Shown: positions 1 through 7,540 of the stretch, piece by piece
Layout: each line of letters starts with the position of its first letter
How positions within the stretch are numbered: position 1 is the first letter of the stretch
Source: a virus
Reading direction: 5' to 3' (one strand)
IMG/VR virus record: IMGVR_UViG_3300032293_002120
Span: 1-38,732 of that record
Length of the DNA: 38,732 nt
Notes under the pieces: model-generated
Told to the model about the DNA's origin: nothing
Databases searched by the model: none
Seen by the model: the letters and a program-made list of their open reading frames with translations, nothing else
Translations under genes and position numbers: made by a program

Positions 1-1
1 C

Positions 2-598
2 CTTAAAGAACAAAGATTACAAGAATTAACTAACATTGCTCCAACAGTATCAGTCAAAATGGATATGGAGTGGTTAGGTGCAACAACAAACACTGCAGAT
101 TTTCAAATCCGATTAACAAGCACGGGTACAACAGCAGTTAAACTAAATGCTTTAATTATTCGTGGAGTTCATTCTCCAAAGATAACAACAGGAACAATAA
201 CCTGGAAAGCATTAAATGACAACACACTCCCAGGATGGTTAGGCTGGCCACAAAAAGGAACCACCAATTTACCATATATTTCAGGTGCAAGAAAATTAAA
301 TTTTTCCTCAGCAACAAATATCTTTACTAACGAAACAGCTCCTCTTATACCAACTGGCACAGGAGTTGTTGTTGGAACTTTTAGGGTTTCTACAACAACA
401 ACATGGAATCCAAATACCGATTTTGGTTTTGCATGGGAAATGACAACAGGTGGAGTTGTTGGTTATGTAAATTTTGAAACACAATCTTCAACTACATCAC
501 TACCAGTTGGTTTTATGCATTACGGACCAATAACAAATACAGCAATAGGTAAATGTTTAACAGTAACAGTACCAAGTGCACAAATATTAAATAAATAA
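2..598 (+). CDS. 3' part of a surface/structural protein (start outside window)
   Basis: The reading frame is open from the left edge of the window to the TAA at 596-598, so this is the C-terminal part of a longer gene; the ATG at 59 is probably an internal methionine. The visible protein is rich in Thr, Gly, Asn and aromatic residues and has alternating beta-strand-like stretches (VSVKMDMEWLG, ADFQIRL, LNALIIRGVH, GVVVGTFRVSTTTTW). That composition suits an extracellular or virion-surface beta domain, and it also resembles secreted beta-sandwich domains of Bacteroidota. No catalytic motif is visible. The next gene starts 12 bases downstream and probably shares the transcript. I do not recognise the family. 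A structural role is inferred from composition and the phage context. Confidence 0.6.
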   Translation, partial: LKEQRLQELTNIAPTVSVKMDMEWLGATTNTADFQIRLTSTGTTAVKLNALIIRGVHSPKITTGTITWKALNDNTLPGWLGWPQKGTTNLPYISGARKLNFSSATNIFTNETAPLIPTGTGVVVGTFRVSTTTTWNPNTDFGFAWEMTTGGVVGYVNFETQSSTTSLPVGFMHYGPITNTAIGKCLTVTVPSAQILNK

Positions 599-609
599 AA
601 TAAAATAAA

Positions 610-1203
610 ATGGCAAAGTACACAAAAGAACAAGTAGAAGCAGCAGTAAAATCAAAAGGATATGTTTGGTTTGAAGGAGCAAAAGATTATGACGTAAACA
701 TCGTAGGTGTTAGAAACGCAGCAACGGGTCAAACAGTAACAAACGCATTTGATGATGTTATTACAGTATCCTATAAAGTAGGAGGTGAATGGCAATACAA
801 AGAATGGACAAATACAACTGACCCAGGTAAAAAAGGTGTTCAACAATTCCATAATGCAAAAGGAGTTGCACGTTTAGTAGAAGGTCAATATAGAGGATCA
901 CATATTATTAGACTACATCAAGGGAAATACGAAGCTTTAGGTCAAGCAAAAAACGTTAAAGTATATCGTGATGCTAATAAAGATTTAAAGTTTGATGAAT
1001 TAAAAATTGATGAAGGTGTATTTGGAATTAATATTCACAAAGCAGGAGCCGATTCTACTTACGTAGAAAATTGGTCAGAAGGATGTCAAGTATTTAAAAG
1101 ATCTAAAGATTTTGAAGAGTTTATGACAATTTGTCGTAAAGCAAGAGATATCCATGGTAATTCATTCACATATACTTTGATTGAATCAACAGATATTAAA
1201 TAA
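610..1203 (+). CDS. Putative YkuD-like peptidoglycan-active protein (lysis candidate)
   Basis: A 197-residue protein without a signal peptide. The C-terminal part has GINIH at 139-143 and WSEGCQVF at 155-162. The order His143 ... Ser156-x-Gly-Cys159 resembles the catalytic HxnS(H/R)GC motif of L,D-transpeptidase (YkuD) folds, although the usual Arg after GC(V/I) is absent. The middle contains HQGKYEALGQ and a VYRDANKD acidic turn. Phage proteins with this GINIH/SEGCQV signature are often found near lysis or tail genes; that is from memory of the family. The role in cutting or remodelling host peptidoglycan is an inference. The start follows an A/T-rich leader (aataaaataaaATG) with no Shine-Dalgarno sequence. 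A strong terminator follows the gene, so it ends its transcription unit. It could instead be a virion-associated wall-binding protein. Confidence 0.55.
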   Translation: MAKYTKEQVEAAVKSKGYVWFEGAKDYDVNIVGVRNAATGQTVTNAFDDVITVSYKVGGEWQYKEWTNTTDPGKKGVQQFHNAKGVARLVEGQYRGSHIIRLHQGKYEALGQAKNVKVYRDANKDLKFDELKIDEGVFGINIHKAGADSTYVENWSEGCQVFKRSKDFEEFMTICRKARDIHGNSFTYTLIESTDIK

Positions 1204-1228
1204 TTAAAAAAAAATTCAAATTAATAAT

Positions 1229-1254
1229 AAGAGCTGCTTTTTGCAGCTTTTTTT
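1229..1254 (+). terminator. Intrinsic terminator after the YkuD-like gene
   Basis: AGCTGC (1232-1237), a T5 loop and GCAGCT (1243-1248) form a six-pair stem. A G-T pair and two A-T pairs extend it, and a run of T to 1254 follows. It lies 26 bases after the stop codon at 1203 and is the only clear rho-independent terminator I see in the window. Confidence 0.85.
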
Positions 1255-1339
1255 ATATAGTTATGTATATATATATGTCATATACTCCTATGAATTTTAA
1301 GGAATATGCGATTATATACAATATAAATGAGTTATAAAC

Positions 1340-1348
1340 ATATTTATA
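1340..1348 (+). promoter_or_regulatory. ATATTTATA intergenic motif, copy 1
   Basis: A 9-mer found in seven gaps between genes here. It ends only 3 bases before the ATG at 1352. Upstream in the same gap, TATAAATG (1322-1329) is a 7/8 match to the T4 late box TATAAATA in the sense orientation and sits at a usual promoter distance. The gap 1255-1351 follows a terminator and should hold a promoter. Confidence 0.4.
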
Positions 1349-1351
1349 TCC

Positions 1352-1789
1352 ATGGATTTAAATAAAATATTTGGATTATTTAGTGATGAAGAACCTAAAT
1401 CTTTAAAGGAAAAATCCCAATTAATAGATGATATATTAGATTTTAAGGAACATCCTTTATTTTGGGTAGGTATGTTTAAAAAACTTATTCAAAATCATAA
1501 ATTATTTAATAAAGAAATTATTGGATTCTTCTCTATTTTAGATCAAGAATTGGATATTTATGATGTTGAACAAGCTGGTGAATTTGTAGTATACAATAAA
1601 GCTTTTTCCTGGATTAATAAGATCGATATTAATAATAAACTTCACCAAAGTTCTATTTTAAAATTTTCGGATGATACTTTTTTATCATATTTAAAAAGTT
1701 CAATTTTATATTTTGAAAAGTTTGAAGAGTATGAAAAATGTGCCCATCTAAAAAACATTCAAAACATTGTAGAGAAGTTTTTAAACTAA
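1352..1789 (+). CDS. Hypothetical protein, first gene after terminator
   Basis: A 145-residue acidic, mostly helical-looking protein with no Cys motif, signal peptide or membrane segment. It begins MDLNKIFGLFSDEE and has many Phe/Tyr/Leu residues in its second half (SYLKSSILYFEKFEEYEKC). I do not recognise the family. The start is the first ATG after an intergenic region that contains a terminator, a T4-late-like box and an ATATTTATA motif, so it probably opens the transcription unit that runs on to the HD hydrolase and the late sigma factor. The N-terminus resembles that of the gene starting at 38708 (both begin MDL followed by Lys/Asn), and both are preceded by ATATTTATA then 3 bases and ATGG. 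Confidence 0.65.
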   Translation: MDLNKIFGLFSDEEPKSLKEKSQLIDDILDFKEHPLFWVGMFKKLIQNHKLFNKEIIGFFSILDQELDIYDVEQAGEFVVYNKAFSWINKIDINNKLHQSSILKFSDDTFLSYLKSSILYFEKFEEYEKCAHLKNIQNIVEKFLN

Positions 1790-1853
1790 ACTTGGAGCCC
1801 TAATTCTATATTATTATATTTAAAATACGGAGAAAAAGAAAAAATAAACAGAT

Positions 1854-2051
1854 ATGAAAAATAGAGAGATTATAATGAGAAGGTTAGAGAGAGCAGAGGG
1901 GGAGATAGGAAAGATTAATGTAATGTTAAATCGAGGTGGATCAAGAGAACAAGTAGAAGAATCATTAATTGTTCTTAGAGAATCTTTAGATGATGCTAAA
2001 GCGTTTATCCAACAAGAACCCTTAAGTGATGGAGAAATAAATAGGTTTTAA
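1854..2051 (+). CDS. Small charged helical protein
   Basis: 65 residues, apparently two helices with heptad-like spacing (MRRLERAEGEIGKINVML; EQVEESLIVLRESLDDAKAF), which suggests a small coiled coil or helical hairpin. It has no metal-binding or catalytic motif. The leader (gagaaaaagaaaaaataaacagat) is purine-rich with no clear Shine-Dalgarno sequence. It lies 64 bases after the previous gene and 15 bases before the HD hydrolase, so it is probably co-transcribed with it. I do not recognise it. A role as a small regulatory or binding protein is only a guess from its size and shape. Confidence 0.6.
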   Translation: MKNREIIMRRLERAEGEIGKINVMLNRGGSREQVEESLIVLRESLDDAKAFIQQEPLSDGEINRF

Positions 2052-2066
2052 TTTAAATAAATAGTT

Positions 2067-2852
2067 ATGAATTTTACTGCTGAACAAATCCAAGGAAATT
2101 GGAATGAATTAATGAATTATATTGAAAAATATATTTCTGAACCTCGAAAAGAAAATCTTATCCAATTTTATAAAACATATGAAGACAGGATCATTTTAAT
2201 GCCTGCGGCTCATAAAAAAGAATACCACAATTCATTCCCAGGAGGATATGTAGAACATGTTTTACGTGTTATCCGATGTGCCATTAAACAAGCTACATTA
2301 TGGGAAGAAGAAGGTTGTGATATGTCTACTTTTACAATGGAGGAACTAGTATTTTCAGCTTTAAATCACGATTTAGGTAAAATGGGAAGTGAAAACGAAG
2401 AGTCCTATATACCCCAAACAGATAATTGGAGACGTGAAAAATTAGGAGAGGAATATATGTTTAATACTAAAGTTCCATTTGCTTCGGTCCCAGATAGAGG
2501 TTTATTTTTACTTCAATCACACGGTATCCCATACACATTTAATGAAATGATTGCTATCCAAACCCACGATGGTTTATATGATGAAGCAAATAAAAAATAC
2601 CTTCTATCATTTATGCCAGAGCAAAAACCTAGAACATCTTTACCTTTTATCCTACATCAGGCCGATTTAATGGCAGCACGTATTGAATTTGAACGTGAAT
2701 GGTTACCTAAATTAAATAATAGCGTGGATGGGTCAAAGAAAAAATTTATATTAGATTCAAATAAAAAATCATTCTCAAAACCCGCAGCTCAAACAAAAGC
2801 ACTAGGTTCATTAAAAAATGAGAAACTTAAAAATTTATTAGACAACTTATGA
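2067..2852 (+). CDS. HD-superfamily phosphohydrolase
   Basis: A 261-residue protein with the residues of an HD metal-dependent phosphohydrolase. His54 and HNSFPGGYVEHV (54-65) come first, then the HD pair in LNHDLGK (99-105), then His152 and THD (166-168), and finally the C-terminal Asp in HQADLMAAR (197-205). The H-S-F-P-G-G-x-x-x-H pattern resembles the HD domain of YhaM-type 3'-5' exoribonucleases and related nucleotidases, but the OB-fold of YhaM is missing. Substrate is unknown; nucleotides, cyclic nucleotides or RNA ends are possible. The C-terminus (220-261) is Lys/Ser-rich and probably disordered. Its stop overlaps the next start (ATGA at 2849), which suggests translational coupling to the small membrane protein. 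Confidence 0.8.
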   Translation: MNFTAEQIQGNWNELMNYIEKYISEPRKENLIQFYKTYEDRIILMPAAHKKEYHNSFPGGYVEHVLRVIRCAIKQATLWEEEGCDMSTFTMEELVFSALNHDLGKMGSENEESYIPQTDNWRREKLGEEYMFNTKVPFASVPDRGLFLLQSHGIPYTFNEMIAIQTHDGLYDEANKKYLLSFMPEQKPRTSLPFILHQADLMAARIEFEREWLPKLNNSVDGSKKKFILDSNKKSFSKPAAQTKALGSLKNEKLKNLLDNL

Positions 2853-3130
2853 TAGTAGCAATAATAATTTTAGGTTTAATGGTTGTAATCTTAGGATATA
2901 CAACCTTTAATCTCCTACGTAAAAACGAAAAACAAGAAGATATTCTAACAGGGTATATGTCCTATTTAAATAAAATCTCAGAAACAATAGAATCATCAGA
3001 TAAAAAACTAAAGGAAGTTGATATCAAAGGAAGTTTTAAATCAGATGATGAAATAGGATTTTTCTTTCAACAAATTCAAAGTATTCAAACTATATTGAAT
3101 TCTTTTATAATTAAAAATGTTGAAAAATAA
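2849..3130 (+). CDS. Small membrane-anchored protein
   Basis: 93 residues. Residues 1-22 form one hydrophobic membrane segment (MIVAIIILGLMVVILGYTTF), followed by NLLRKNEK, so the C-terminal part is probably cytoplasmic. The soluble part is charged and helical (SYLNKISETIESSDKKLKEV). The start overlaps the HD hydrolase stop (ATGA) and the stop overlaps the sigma factor start (TAATG at 3128-3132), so three genes are translationally chained. Function is unknown. Its fixed place between the two genes suggests a small membrane-associated factor made with them. Short single-pass proteins of this kind are common in large phages and are rarely characterised. Confidence 0.65.
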   Translation: MIVAIIILGLMVVILGYTTFNLLRKNEKQEDILTGYMSYLNKISETIESSDKKLKEVDIKGSFKSDDEIGFFFQQIQSIQTILNSFIIKNVEK

Positions 3131-3837
3131 TGGAAGTCTTAGTTAAAAAAAAGAAAAAAGGAGTACAATATTTTACTAAAGAAACTGAGGATGCTATTAT
3201 TCTTTATAATAGTACAACAGATCCTGAAATAAGAAGTAGACTTTATAATGATAAAATCCATTATGCTTTCTTTAAACTTACCGAAAATATTATCCATACT
3301 TTTAAATTTTATTATACAGAGGTAGATAATATTACAGATCTCCAACACGAAGTAATAACATTTTTATTATCCAAAATCCATTTATTTAAACCAGAAAAAG
3401 GAGCAAAAGCATTTTCTTATTTTGGAACAATTGCTAAACGTTATTTGATTTTATCAAATCAGAAAAACTACAAAAAACGTATTGATACTGCGCCTATTGA
3501 AATTTTAGAAGAATCAGAAAATCACTCTTATAATCTTGATGAATCTTCATATAATGAACGTTTATCCTCTTTTATTGATCTTTATATAGAGCATTGTACT
3601 CAAAACATATATATTTTATTCCCAAAAGAATATGACGCTCAAATAGCAGATGCAATTTTAGAATTATTTAGAAAAAGAGAAAATTTAGATATTTTTAATA
3701 AAAAAGCACTTTACATCTATATTCGAGAAATAATAGATGTTAAAACCCCAAAAATTACAAAAATAGCTAATCAGCTATATGATATTTTTAAACAAAATTA
3801 TGTATTTTATTTAGAACAGGGATATACAAAGTTTTAG
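3130..3837 (+). CDS. gp55: gp55-like late sigma factor
   Basis: 235 residues. The central part (about 35-120) resembles sigma-70 region 2 in the reduced form of T4 gp55: DLQHEVITFLLSKIHLFKPE (70-89), then KAFSYFGTIAKRYLILSNQK (93-112) with the aromatic/basic face used for core binding and -10 opening, then NYKKRID. No region 4 helix-turn-helix is obvious, as in gp55. The N-terminus is a Lys run (VKKKKKGVQYF). By analogy it directs host RNA polymerase to late structural promoters. It is about 50 residues longer than my recollection of T4 gp55. It starts in a TAATG overlap with the membrane protein, and the tail/baseplate module begins 35 bases downstream. The recurring ATATTTATA motif may be related to its promoters, but this is unproven. 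Confidence 0.7.
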   Translation: MEVLVKKKKKGVQYFTKETEDAIILYNSTTDPEIRSRLYNDKIHYAFFKLTENIIHTFKFYYTEVDNITDLQHEVITFLLSKIHLFKPEKGAKAFSYFGTIAKRYLILSNQKNYKKRIDTAPIEILEESENHSYNLDESSYNERLSSFIDLYIEHCTQNIYILFPKEYDAQIADAILELFRKRENLDIFNKKALYIYIREIIDVKTPKITKIANQLYDIFKQNYVFYLEQGYTKF

Positions 3838-3842
3838 TTTTA

Positions 3843-3851
3843 ATATTTATA
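3843..3851 (+). promoter_or_regulatory. ATATTTATA intergenic motif, copy 2
   Basis: The 9-mer is followed by ATAAA (TATTTATAATAAA, shared with the copies at 16465 and 25234). It lies directly after the sigma factor stop and 20 bases before the ATG at 3872, a distance compatible with a short-leader promoter for the tail module. Confidence 0.45.
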
Positions 3852-3871
3852 ATAAACTAAACAATATATTT

Positions 3872-4207
3872 ATGTCACAATTTGATAACATAGTCTTTGG
3901 TAAAAAGAAATTTTCTGATCTTTTAGAAGAAATATACAATAATCAACAAAAAAAAGATAAACAGGTAACATCTCTTATAAATGAACTAAAACCCTTAATA
4001 TCAGATATTGGGGATGCTACTTTAGTAGTTCCTTTAATTAAAGAATATATGGATATAAGTGTTAAGAATGATGACATCTTAATTAAAATGGCTGCACTTG
4101 CTCAACGAGCAATGCAAACACAAATGGCCGATGGTACCTTAACAATTACTGATGAAGAAAAAGATCAACTTTTATCAGCAATGAATGAATTGAAAGGAGA
4201 TAAATAA
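3872..4207 (+). CDS. Conserved-looking small phage protein at start of tail module
   Basis: 111 residues, mostly helical and acidic, with no cysteines. It includes LISDIGDATLVVPLIKEYMD and a C-terminal EEKDQLLSAMNELKGD. It has no enzyme motif, and I cannot name the family. It opens the tail module, 20 bases after an ATATTTATA motif, and its stop overlaps the next start (TAATG at 4205-4209). A small chaperone or virion assembly factor would suit the location, but nothing in the sequence proves it. Confidence 0.65.
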   Translation: MSQFDNIVFGKKKFSDLLEEIYNNQQKKDKQVTSLINELKPLISDIGDATLVVPLIKEYMDISVKNDDILIKMAALAQRAMQTQMADGTLTITDEEKDQLLSAMNELKGDK

Positions 4208-5496
4208 TGGCTTTAACCTATGGTTTATCGGCTCAAGAAGATCAAAATAGTAGTCATTTTGATAACCCCGGATATTTCTCAATAACCCCCGTAAGAGTAC
4301 ATTTTACATTCATAAATCTTGAAAAAATTAAAATAGATTTTCCAATATTATTTAAAAAATATGGAGAATATGATACTTTAGGAGGCATTATGTTTGATTC
4401 TTTTACAAATCCAATCCTTATTACTAATACATCAAAAGAAGATAATTTACTTAAAAATTATAATTTTGCTAAACCCTTATTTCCAAATATTCAACATATT
4501 CCTTTAATAAATGAAATAACATATATTATATCTTTTCCATCAACTAATACACAAAATCCTAGAAATATAGATTTAAACCAAATCTCTTATTATTATTTCC
4601 AACCCCTTAATATGTGGAATACATTAAATCAAAATGCATTTCCTGATCCTTTAACAGATTATAATAAGGAATCTGATTCTCAAATAACTAATACTTCGTA
4701 TCAACAAGCCCAAGCCGGGGCTACTGTTAATCAAGATGCTCCTGAATCTGAAATTAATTTAGGTAAAACATTTAAAGAAAAAGATAATATTAAACATCTA
4801 CAACCTTATGAAGGAGATATAATCTATGAAGGAAGATGGGGGCAAAGTATTCGTTTTGGTTCAACAGTTTTAAATCAAAACCCATGGTCAAGTACTGGTG
4901 AAGAAGGATCCCCAATCTTAATTATAAGAAATGGTCAAGCCCCCTCAGAGACAGCAACTTGGATACCAACTATTGAAGAAATAAATAATGATTTAGGTTC
5001 AATATATTTTGGAAGTAACCAACAACTCCCTTTAAATGCAGCCTCAATAAATTATTCAAGTTATCAAACTTCTTCTACTCCACCTACTTCTCCCGATAAA
5101 TATACTAGTAATCAAATTATTATAACATCGGGAAGATTAGTTTTTAATAGTTCCCAAGATCATATTCTTTTAAGTTCAAATACCTCTATTAATTTAAACG
5201 CTATAAATAGTGTAAATATAGATACAGATTCTGCAATAATTCAAAGTAAAAAATTATATTTAGGAGATAAAGATGCTGATGAACCTTTACTTTTAGGTAA
5301 TCAAACAGTAGATTTGTTAGATACCTTGTTAGAATCCTTAAAATCATTTTTAAATATATGTGAAACCCTAACAGGAACAGACCCAGGAATACCATTAGCC
5401 CCTCTAAACGCTATTGCAGTTAAAATAAATATTACCATAGAAAAACTCCAATCAGATTTAAAAAATATTATATCTAAAGATAATTTCACCATATAA
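4207..5496 (+). CDS. Putative baseplate hub/spike protein (gp5/gpV-like)
   Basis: 429 residues. An N-terminal domain (about 1-160) is followed by a low-complexity linker (QITNTSYQQAQAGATVNQDA). A short beta domain then carries YEGDIIYEGRWGQSIRFGST (about 200-219), typical of OB-fold spike proteins. Next comes a strand-rich stretch with repeated short periods (ITSGRLVFNSSQDHILLSSN, then SINLNAINSVNIDTDSA), like the beta-prism/helix of gpV or gp5 C-termini. The end is helical (VDLLDTLLESLKSFLNICET). From this order and its place before gp25 and gp6, I infer the central membrane-puncturing spike or hub. No lysozyme domain is recognisable, unlike T4 gp5. It overlaps both neighbours through TAATG junctions. 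Confidence 0.5.
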   Translation: MALTYGLSAQEDQNSSHFDNPGYFSITPVRVHFTFINLEKIKIDFPILFKKYGEYDTLGGIMFDSFTNPILITNTSKEDNLLKNYNFAKPLFPNIQHIPLINEITYIISFPSTNTQNPRNIDLNQISYYYFQPLNMWNTLNQNAFPDPLTDYNKESDSQITNTSYQQAQAGATVNQDAPESEINLGKTFKEKDNIKHLQPYEGDIIYEGRWGQSIRFGSTVLNQNPWSSTGEEGSPILIIRNGQAPSETATWIPTIEEINNDLGSIYFGSNQQLPLNAASINYSSYQTSSTPPTSPDKYTSNQIIITSGRLVFNSSQDHILLSSNTSINLNAINSVNIDTDSAIIQSKKLYLGDKDADEPLLLGNQTVDLLDTLLESLKSFLNICETLTGTDPGIPLAPLNAIAVKINITIEKLQSDLKNIISKDNFTI

Positions 5497-6764
5497 TGAG
5501 TCCATTAAATTTTAATCAGATAAAAAAATCATCGGATGCTGCAAAAAACAGTGGTGGAGGACGACAAGGAGATTATGGTTTATCTCGTAAAGAGTTCCAT
5601 GCAAAAAAATTAAAGGAATCAAAGGAAAGACAAGCTAAAATAGATCAAGATAAAGCTAAAAGAAAACTAGAAAAAGAAAATAGAAAAAAAGAAAGAGAAT
5701 CAAATAAAAACACTAGTGAGAATATAAAAAATAATACTCCTAAAGATCAAAAACCTAAACTTTCGGGTAAATTAACTCCTATTATAAATACACAAGCAAA
5801 AAAATTAGCTAAAAGAATTGTCCCTATATTACTTGCTATAGTAGGTAAATTAATTGCGGATGAATTAAACAAATGTCCTCCGGCTATAGTAACCCAAGCA
5901 ACATTAGATACTTTAAATAATATTATTAAAGATCTAAATAAAACTACTAAAGAAATAGACAAAATAGCAAAAACCGCCAACATAACAGCCACAGGGGCTA
6001 ATGCTATTTTAGATGCAGCAAGAATTATAAAAACAGTAATCCCTATAGTATCATTAGCAGCAAAACCAATACCCGTTATCCCAGGAGCTATAGTTGTAGC
6101 TATAGATGATTTAGATTATTTGGCTAATTCTTTACTATATAACGCGGATGGTTCTGAAAGAGTAGCTCCCATTATAGCAGGTATAAATGGATTATCTGTT
6201 TCTATTGCTATGTTTTCTCTTATATTAAAACAAGCAGCAGGAATTGTAGCTAGTATTATTCCATTGTTACAAAGGTGTATTGGAGATAATACCTCTACCC
6301 AATTATCTACTCCTCAATTACGATCGTCTGCCGCCTTTCCTCCACCTATAGAAGATCAAACAGATCAATTTTTAGAGGATCAATTTTTAGAGGATCAAGA
6401 TTTAAATAATCAAAATTTAGATGATCAATCTTTAAATCAACTACTAACCACTTTAAATGAATCCCCAGAACAATTATCTAACATATCTGGTCAATCTATA
6501 GAACCCTTTTCTGATATAACTTTACAATATATTGAATATGGAACTGCTAATTATAATAATTATGAAGAAACTTCATATAATGGTTTTGATATAAAAATTG
6601 TAGAAGTCCCCTTTACATCCACTGTAGTAAGAAAAAAAGCAGTTGGATATTCTCCAAGTGGTATTGCTTTAATTCAAACAGAATTATCATTTACTACAAA
6701 TAACCAAACACTAGTCTCCGAATTAAAACTAATTATTGATAGAGATGATTTAAAAGCTTATTAA
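5496..6764 (+). CDS. Virion-associated protein with coiled coil and hydrophobic core
   Basis: 422 residues. About 1-95 is extremely charged and Lys/Glu/Gln-rich (KRKLEKENRKKERESNKNTS), probably a coiled coil. About 105-265 is Ala/Ile-rich and hydrophobic (IVPILLAIVGKLIADEL; IVSLAAKPIPVIPGAIVVAI; QAAGIVASIIPLLQRC), with the look of membrane-active or tape-measure-like helices. A five-copy five-residue repeat rich in DQ follows (about 290-314), then a beta-type C-terminal domain (DIKIVEVPF, VRKKAVGYSPSGIALIQTEL). Its place between the spike-like protein and gp25 suggests a hub component or a protein delivered at injection. I do not recognise the family. Starts at a TAATG overlap. Confidence 0.5.
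   Translation: MSPLNFNQIKKSSDAAKNSGGGRQGDYGLSRKEFHAKKLKESKERQAKIDQDKAKRKLEKENRKKERESNKNTSENIKNNTPKDQKPKLSGKLTPIINTQAKKLAKRIVPILLAIVGKLIADELNKCPPAIVTQATLDTLNNIIKDLNKTTKEIDKIAKTANITATGANAILDAARIIKTVIPIVSLAAKPIPVIPGAIVVAIDDLDYLANSLLYNADGSERVAPIIAGINGLSVSIAMFSLILKQAAGIVASIIPLLQRCIGDNTSTQLSTPQLRSSAAFPPPIEDQTDQFLEDQFLEDQDLNNQNLDDQSLNQLLTTLNESPEQLSNISGQSIEPFSDITLQYIEYGTANYNNYEETSYNGFDIKIVEVPFTSTVVRKKAVGYSPSGIALIQTELSFTTNNQTLVSELKLIIDRDDLKAY
6363..6437 (+). repeat. 15-bp tandem repeat, five copies
   Basis: The units start at 6363, 6378, 6393, 6408 and 6423; the first two are identical (gatcaatttttagag) and the others are diverged. They encode a D/N-Q-x-L-x five-residue period inside the 422-residue virion protein. 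A linker that grew by replication slippage is the simplest reading. Confidence 0.85.
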
Positions 6765-6768
6765 CTTA

Positions 6769-6777
6769 ATATTTATA
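6769..6777 (+). promoter_or_regulatory. ATATTTATA intergenic motif, copy 3
   Basis: The 9-mer lies in a 17-base gap and ends 4 bases before the ATG at 6782. That is too close for a conventional -10 element of this gene unless the message is almost leaderless. Confidence 0.35.
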
Positions 6778-6781
6778 AACA

Positions 6782-7126
6782 ATGAAAACTAATGATTTTA
6801 AAATTTTAATAAAACAAGCGGTAAAAGAAGCTATTCAAGAAGAATTAAAAGATATTCTTTTAGAGGCAATTCGCTCACCTAAAACAATAATAACTGAAAC
6901 TTTAAAGGATAATTATGCACAACCTCACATTGAACAACCTAAAAAATTAACCCCAACAGAAAGACAAGCAATGTTTGGTGGTATTTTAGGAGAAATGCAA
7001 AATGGAGGAGCTATAACATCACAATATGCAAATGAATTTCAACCTCAATCTATAGATACTATTAATGGTGCTTTGCCATCAGGAGAAGTAGGATTAGATA
7101 TGATAATGGGTTTAATGAATAAATAA
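6782..7126 (+). CDS. Small protein upstream of gp25
   Basis: 114 residues. An amphipathic N-terminal helix (KILIKQAVKEAIQEELKDIL) is followed by a Pro/Gln-rich middle (QPHIEQPKKLTPTERQAMFG) and a Gly/Met-rich C-terminus (GLDMIMGLMNK). No catalytic motif. The helical N-terminus followed by a flexible acidic-neutral tail would suit a small virion or scaffold component, but I do not recognise it. It lies 5 bases before the gp25-like gene and is likely in its transcript. The leader is an ATATTTATA motif directly before the ATG. Confidence 0.6.
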   Translation: MKTNDFKILIKQAVKEAIQEELKDILLEAIRSPKTIITETLKDNYAQPHIEQPKKLTPTERQAMFGGILGEMQNGGAITSQYANEFQPQSIDTINGALPSGEVGLDMIMGLMNK

Positions 7127-7131
7127 CAATA

Positions 7132-7539
7132 ATGGCAGTAATTGTTCAAAATAGATTTCCAATAGATTCGATAGATCGAAAAGCAATAGGAGTTAATATA
7201 CCTTTTAATGCCCCCGCTGTATTTGAATCTAATTATTTAACACAAAATGCTATTAAAAATAATTTAATTAATTTTTTCTCTACAAACCCTGGAGAAAGAG
7301 TATTTAATCCATTTTTTGGAAGTGGAATAAATAATTTAATAAACATGAATTTTTTAGATACTCTTGATATTGCGTATGTTGAAAAATTTTTAAAAGATGA
7401 AATTAATCAGTTTTTCCCATTTGTTGTAGTAGAACAAGTTAATGTTTCAATAAATAAAGAAAATAATCAATTAATAATTACTATGAAATACCAAGTATTA
7501 AATTTTGGCATTCAGGATGAAATTAATATAACATTATAA
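7132..7539 (+). CDS. gp25: gp25-like baseplate wedge protein
   Basis: 135 residues, the usual length of the GPW/gp25 family. It carries the family signature LINFFSTNPGERVFNPFFGS (45-64) followed by GINNLI, and a C-terminal strand pair (VVVEQVNVSI, QLIITMKYQV). In contractile-tail phages gp25 joins the baseplate wedge to the first tube and sheath rings and works with gp6 and gp53. The gp6-like gene starts one base after this stop, matching the order known for T4-like and related phages. The leader is an A/T-rich stretch (aaataacaataATG) with no Shine-Dalgarno sequence. This is one of the firmest assignments in the window. Confidence 0.92.
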   Translation: MAVIVQNRFPIDSIDRKAIGVNIPFNAPAVFESNYLTQNAIKNNLINFFSTNPGERVFNPFFGSGINNLINMNFLDTLDIAYVEKFLKDEINQFFPFVVVEQVNVSINKENNQLIITMKYQVLNFGIQDEINITL

Positions 7540-7540
7540 A

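Noticed and set aside
3139-3348. Minus-strand open frame opposite the sigma gene, and other minus-strand frames (for example 5301-5492, 19717-20001, 36782-37063)
   Set aside because: They are antisense shadows of well-supported + strand genes, with no leader or recognisable product.
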